20,488 nucleotides of DNA from Hypsibius dujardini. Lineage: Eukaryota > Tardigrada > Eutardigrada > Parachela > Hypsibiidae. Numbering within the stretch: position 1 is the stretch's first letter; each line of letters begins with the position of its first letter. The translations under genes and the position numbers were made by a program. The DNA lies in assembly GCA_001579985.1 (NCBI GenBank), contig LRSR01004754.1, positions 1 to 20,488 of the forward strand, given 5' to 3'. Positions 18,576-20,488 of the stretch are shown piece after piece. Under the pieces are notes generated by a model, which was not told the DNA's origin, made no database searches, and was given only the letters and a program-made list of their open reading frames with translations.

Positions 18576-19188
18576 GGATGAAGCTTGAAATTTGATTGTA
18601 GGCTATATGTTGCAAAAAGATCTTTTTGTGGTGAAATTTCGCAAGTCGAAACCACTGGCGCATTCCAGTTTCTTCGACTTTCACAACGGGTACTGTTTTT
18701 TCGCAGACTCAATATCTACAGAGTGGAAGATGATTTTAAAAACTAGTCGTTAGCAACCTTTTGTCGACAACAAAACAGTTCAAGTTTTCTGAAAGCTGAC
18801 ATGAAAAATTGTTCAGTTTTCAACGCAATAGTTGCTAAACGAATGGCTCTGAGAAATAGCGCTTCAAATTTTTTATACATTTCTCAAACTGTGACTTATT
18901 TGAAAAACTGGTGTATTCCACATTTGCCCTTTTAAAAACAACAATTGTAAAAACAAAACACGAAGCATTTTAGTCTTGTTGAATGGATGTGGAAAAATCG
19001 GGTAAAAAGACTGAGTTTTTCTTGAGCTCTGCCTTTTCGAGGCAAATCAAATCCTTGCCCACAAATAATGGTTGTATAAAAAAACATTCGGCTATAATTC
19101 TTTCTCATTTTTGGCTCCTTACTTTGCCTGCAATCGTGATACTGATATGTGAGATAAATGTCTGAACGTAGAAATGGAGTGTCAGACT

Positions 19189-19297
19189 CAGATGGCCCCA
19201 TGCGAATGGTCGTTTCATCTTTTATGAGACTAATTATGTTGCTGCAACATAATTAGTCTCATAAAAGATGAAACGACCATTCGCATGGGACCATCTG
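19189..19297. repeat. Nearly perfect 109-bp palindrome after the copy B stop codon
   Basis: Left arm 19189-19242 (CAGATGGCCCCATGCGAATG ... TTATGTTGC) and right arm 19244-19297 are reverse complements over 54 bases with a single mismatch and a 1-base spacer. The right arm is the ordinary 3' flank shared with copy A (GTCTCATAAAAGATGAGACG ... CCATCTG). The left arm replaces about 12 unrelated bases of copy A. It lies 8 bases after the SLC35F stop (minus strand), so it would be transcribed as a 54-bp hairpin in the 3' UTR. Confidence 0.95.
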
Positions 19298-19305
19298 TTC
19301 TCCCA

Positions 19306-20488
19306 TTATATAGCAAGGATCTCGTCTTCTTTCTCCGGATGCTTCCGTCCGGGGCGCAGCCTGTTAACCAACGCTCTAATCTCCAGGCTGACCCAAGCAT
19401 TGGGCGCGAGTAACATAAGGAATCCGATGATGACCAGTCCGGCGCCGAAACCGTGGTAGAGACCAAAGTGAATGCCTTTGATTCCAATGTCAACACCTAA
19501 TTCAGACAAGTGCTTCATAAATGCTTGAAAAAATAATGATTTTTAAATTAGAATTTCCTTCTGCGCATAGGTCGCTATAAATTGCTTACCATTGTTCAAC
19601 ACAATGTACATGGGCTTCGTAAGGGACACGAAAAGCGGCGATACAACACTAATGCCGATATAGTAAGCCAATGCTCCACCTGCAAATTAGCGGGGTATAA
19701 AAATATATTTCAAAAACAAAATTATTTTGCTTCTTTAATATTCGCCTATTCATTAATTTTAAGTTGCTATAGTGTACACACAGTTATCCAATATAAATGG
19801 ATTTAAAGAAAAGATGACCTAACGAATCAAACTTTAATTTAACTTTTTCATTTAGTTAAACGCCGCTGCCATAATTTCGAACTGCAAGAATTTTTCATAA
19901 TTAAATCAAGGAGTAAGAACGAGATTGGGAGCAGCTGGTGAGGCACCTTCAATAGTGTGATGCGAATAACAGAAAAATTCTTGTTGCAATAATGAGCTTA
20001 CTCGCACTAAGCCCGCCTGCCAAGCTCATAAGTCCAAACCGTGCCGTGTCAAACTCCCACACCTCGTTGCCTGTCAGCTTGAGTGAAAGAAATAGGGGCC
20101 ACGTCAATAACAAGCTTGTCACAGCGACCAGTGATTGATACAAGGCGATCTGGCAGACGGTTGGGGATCCCATGTAACGCTTAAAGCCAACCTAGGATAT
20201 GAAAATAAACTCAATGATAGGTGCTGCTGTTTGTCTGTCTGTCTGTCTGCTTGCCCGCCTGTTTGTCTGTCTGTCTGTCTGCCTGCCCGCCTGTTTGTCT
20301 GTCTGTCTGTCTGTATAAATGTCTGCCTGTTTGTCTGTTATGCTGTTTTACCGTCTGAATAGCCAGTGATATGGAAGATGTAATCACCAAGCCCGCTGCG
20401 ATCAAAGAGTTATCGGAGGCGCTAAATGAGGTACCCGACGCCCAAACTGTAAGAACCACTCCGGTTATACAAACGACCGCACCGAGTA
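19306..20488 (-). CDS. SLC35F3/F4-like transporter, copy B, 3' part (truncated at window end)
   Basis: Visible exons: 20488-20352 (one base short of the full exon of copy A), 20191-20002, 19679-19590 and 19523-19306, in the same phases as copy A. The protein from LGAVVCITGVVLTVW to KEDEILAI covers the last six helices. Differences from copy A are few and mild: LGS to MGS and SLSGG to SLAGG in the VGFKR exon, IVVNN to IVLNN, IGMKG to IGIKG, HGLGAG to HGFGAG, HPAK to HPEK, and a last residue M to I. All exons are open and all splice sites usable. The last exon uses an AAG acceptor 3 bases upstream of the CAG used in copy A, adding one residue (AF-MKHLSELG instead of V-MKHLSELG). The N-terminal exons lie right of the window. 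Confidence 0.9.
20229..20340. repeat. Expanded (TCTG)n tract inside an SLC35F copy B intron
   Basis: Three rounds of TTTGTCTGTCTGTCTGTCTG separated by GCCTGCCCGCC-type interruptions, then TGTATAAATGTCTGCC. In copy A the same intron (14244-14310) has only GTCTGTCTGTTTGTCTG, making it 67 bases long against 160 here. On the transcript strand it is a CAGA repeat. It begins immediately inside the intron's donor end. Confidence 0.95.

Larger units (their letters stand above)
17674..20488. repeat. Segmental duplication, copy B (truncated by window end)
   Basis: Starts with TTACGTAGTGATCAAAGAAC, colinear with copy A from 12494. Relative to A it has gained a 705-bp foldback element (17868-18572), a palindrome (19189-19297) and a longer TCTG tract (20229-20340). 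Exons differ by few bases, while introns and 3' flank differ more, as expected for two retained genes. Confidence 0.93.

Noticed and set aside
19230-19496. Minus-strand 88-codon frame ending in the palindrome
   Set aside because: Different register from the SLC35F last exon, which is conserved in copy A; it is a shadow frame.
1-20488. Bacterial or viral insert, CRISPR array, horizontal transfer
   Set aside because: All recognisable genes are split by GT-AG introns and are animal families. No operon-like spacing, direct-repeat/spacer array or compositional island large enough was seen.

Overview
This window looks like nuclear DNA of an animal, probably a protostome invertebrate. Coding pieces are short, separated by GT-AG introns (many of 55-350 bases), and joined by consistent intron phases. 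Non-coding DNA is AT-rich with CAGA/TCTG microsatellites and small non-autonomous DNA transposons. The recognisable genes belong to the animal solute-carrier families SLC17 and SLC35F. A tardigrade or similar ecdysozoan is a guess; nothing here proves it. There are no operons, CRISPR arrays, rRNA or tRNA genes that I can support.

Layout. 1-3519 (minus): the 5' part of an SLC17 (sialin/vesicular glutamate-type) transporter; two exons are clear, the first exon is uncertain, and the 3' part lies left of the window. 3665-4084: a 420-bp hAT-type MITE with an exact 8-bp target duplication, just upstream of a GC-rich patch. 4093-6600: no convincing gene, only weak receptor-like reading frames on the minus strand. 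6666-8300 (plus): a complete three-exon gene for a 219-residue secreted protein of unrecognised family. 8670-10781 (plus): a multi-exon gene of unrecognised family. 11169-12361 (plus): a second, decayed-looking relative of it with an acidic N-terminal part. 13366-15454 (minus): an SLC35F3/F4-like ten-helix transporter (copy A), lacking only its first coding exon. 15455-17673: no gene found. 17674-20488: a second copy (B) of the SLC35F gene and its downstream flank, cut by the window edge.

The right third is the most informative part. A segmental duplication, at least about 2 kb on copy A and 2.8 kb on copy B, created tandem SLC35F genes in the same orientation. Comparing the copies dates later events in copy B: a 705-bp foldback element with 177/176-bp inverted arms and a TTA target duplication; a 109-bp nearly perfect palindrome directly after the stop codon; a large expansion of a TCTG tract inside an intron; and a 3-nt shift of a splice acceptor that keeps the reading frame. 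Both copies remain open in every exon I can see.

The most likely undescribed item is the pair of related genes at 8670-12361. They share a C-terminal motif (Q[KR]RL..., LFA.P, LPE.L) and a central block around K-L-E, and I cannot assign them to a known family.
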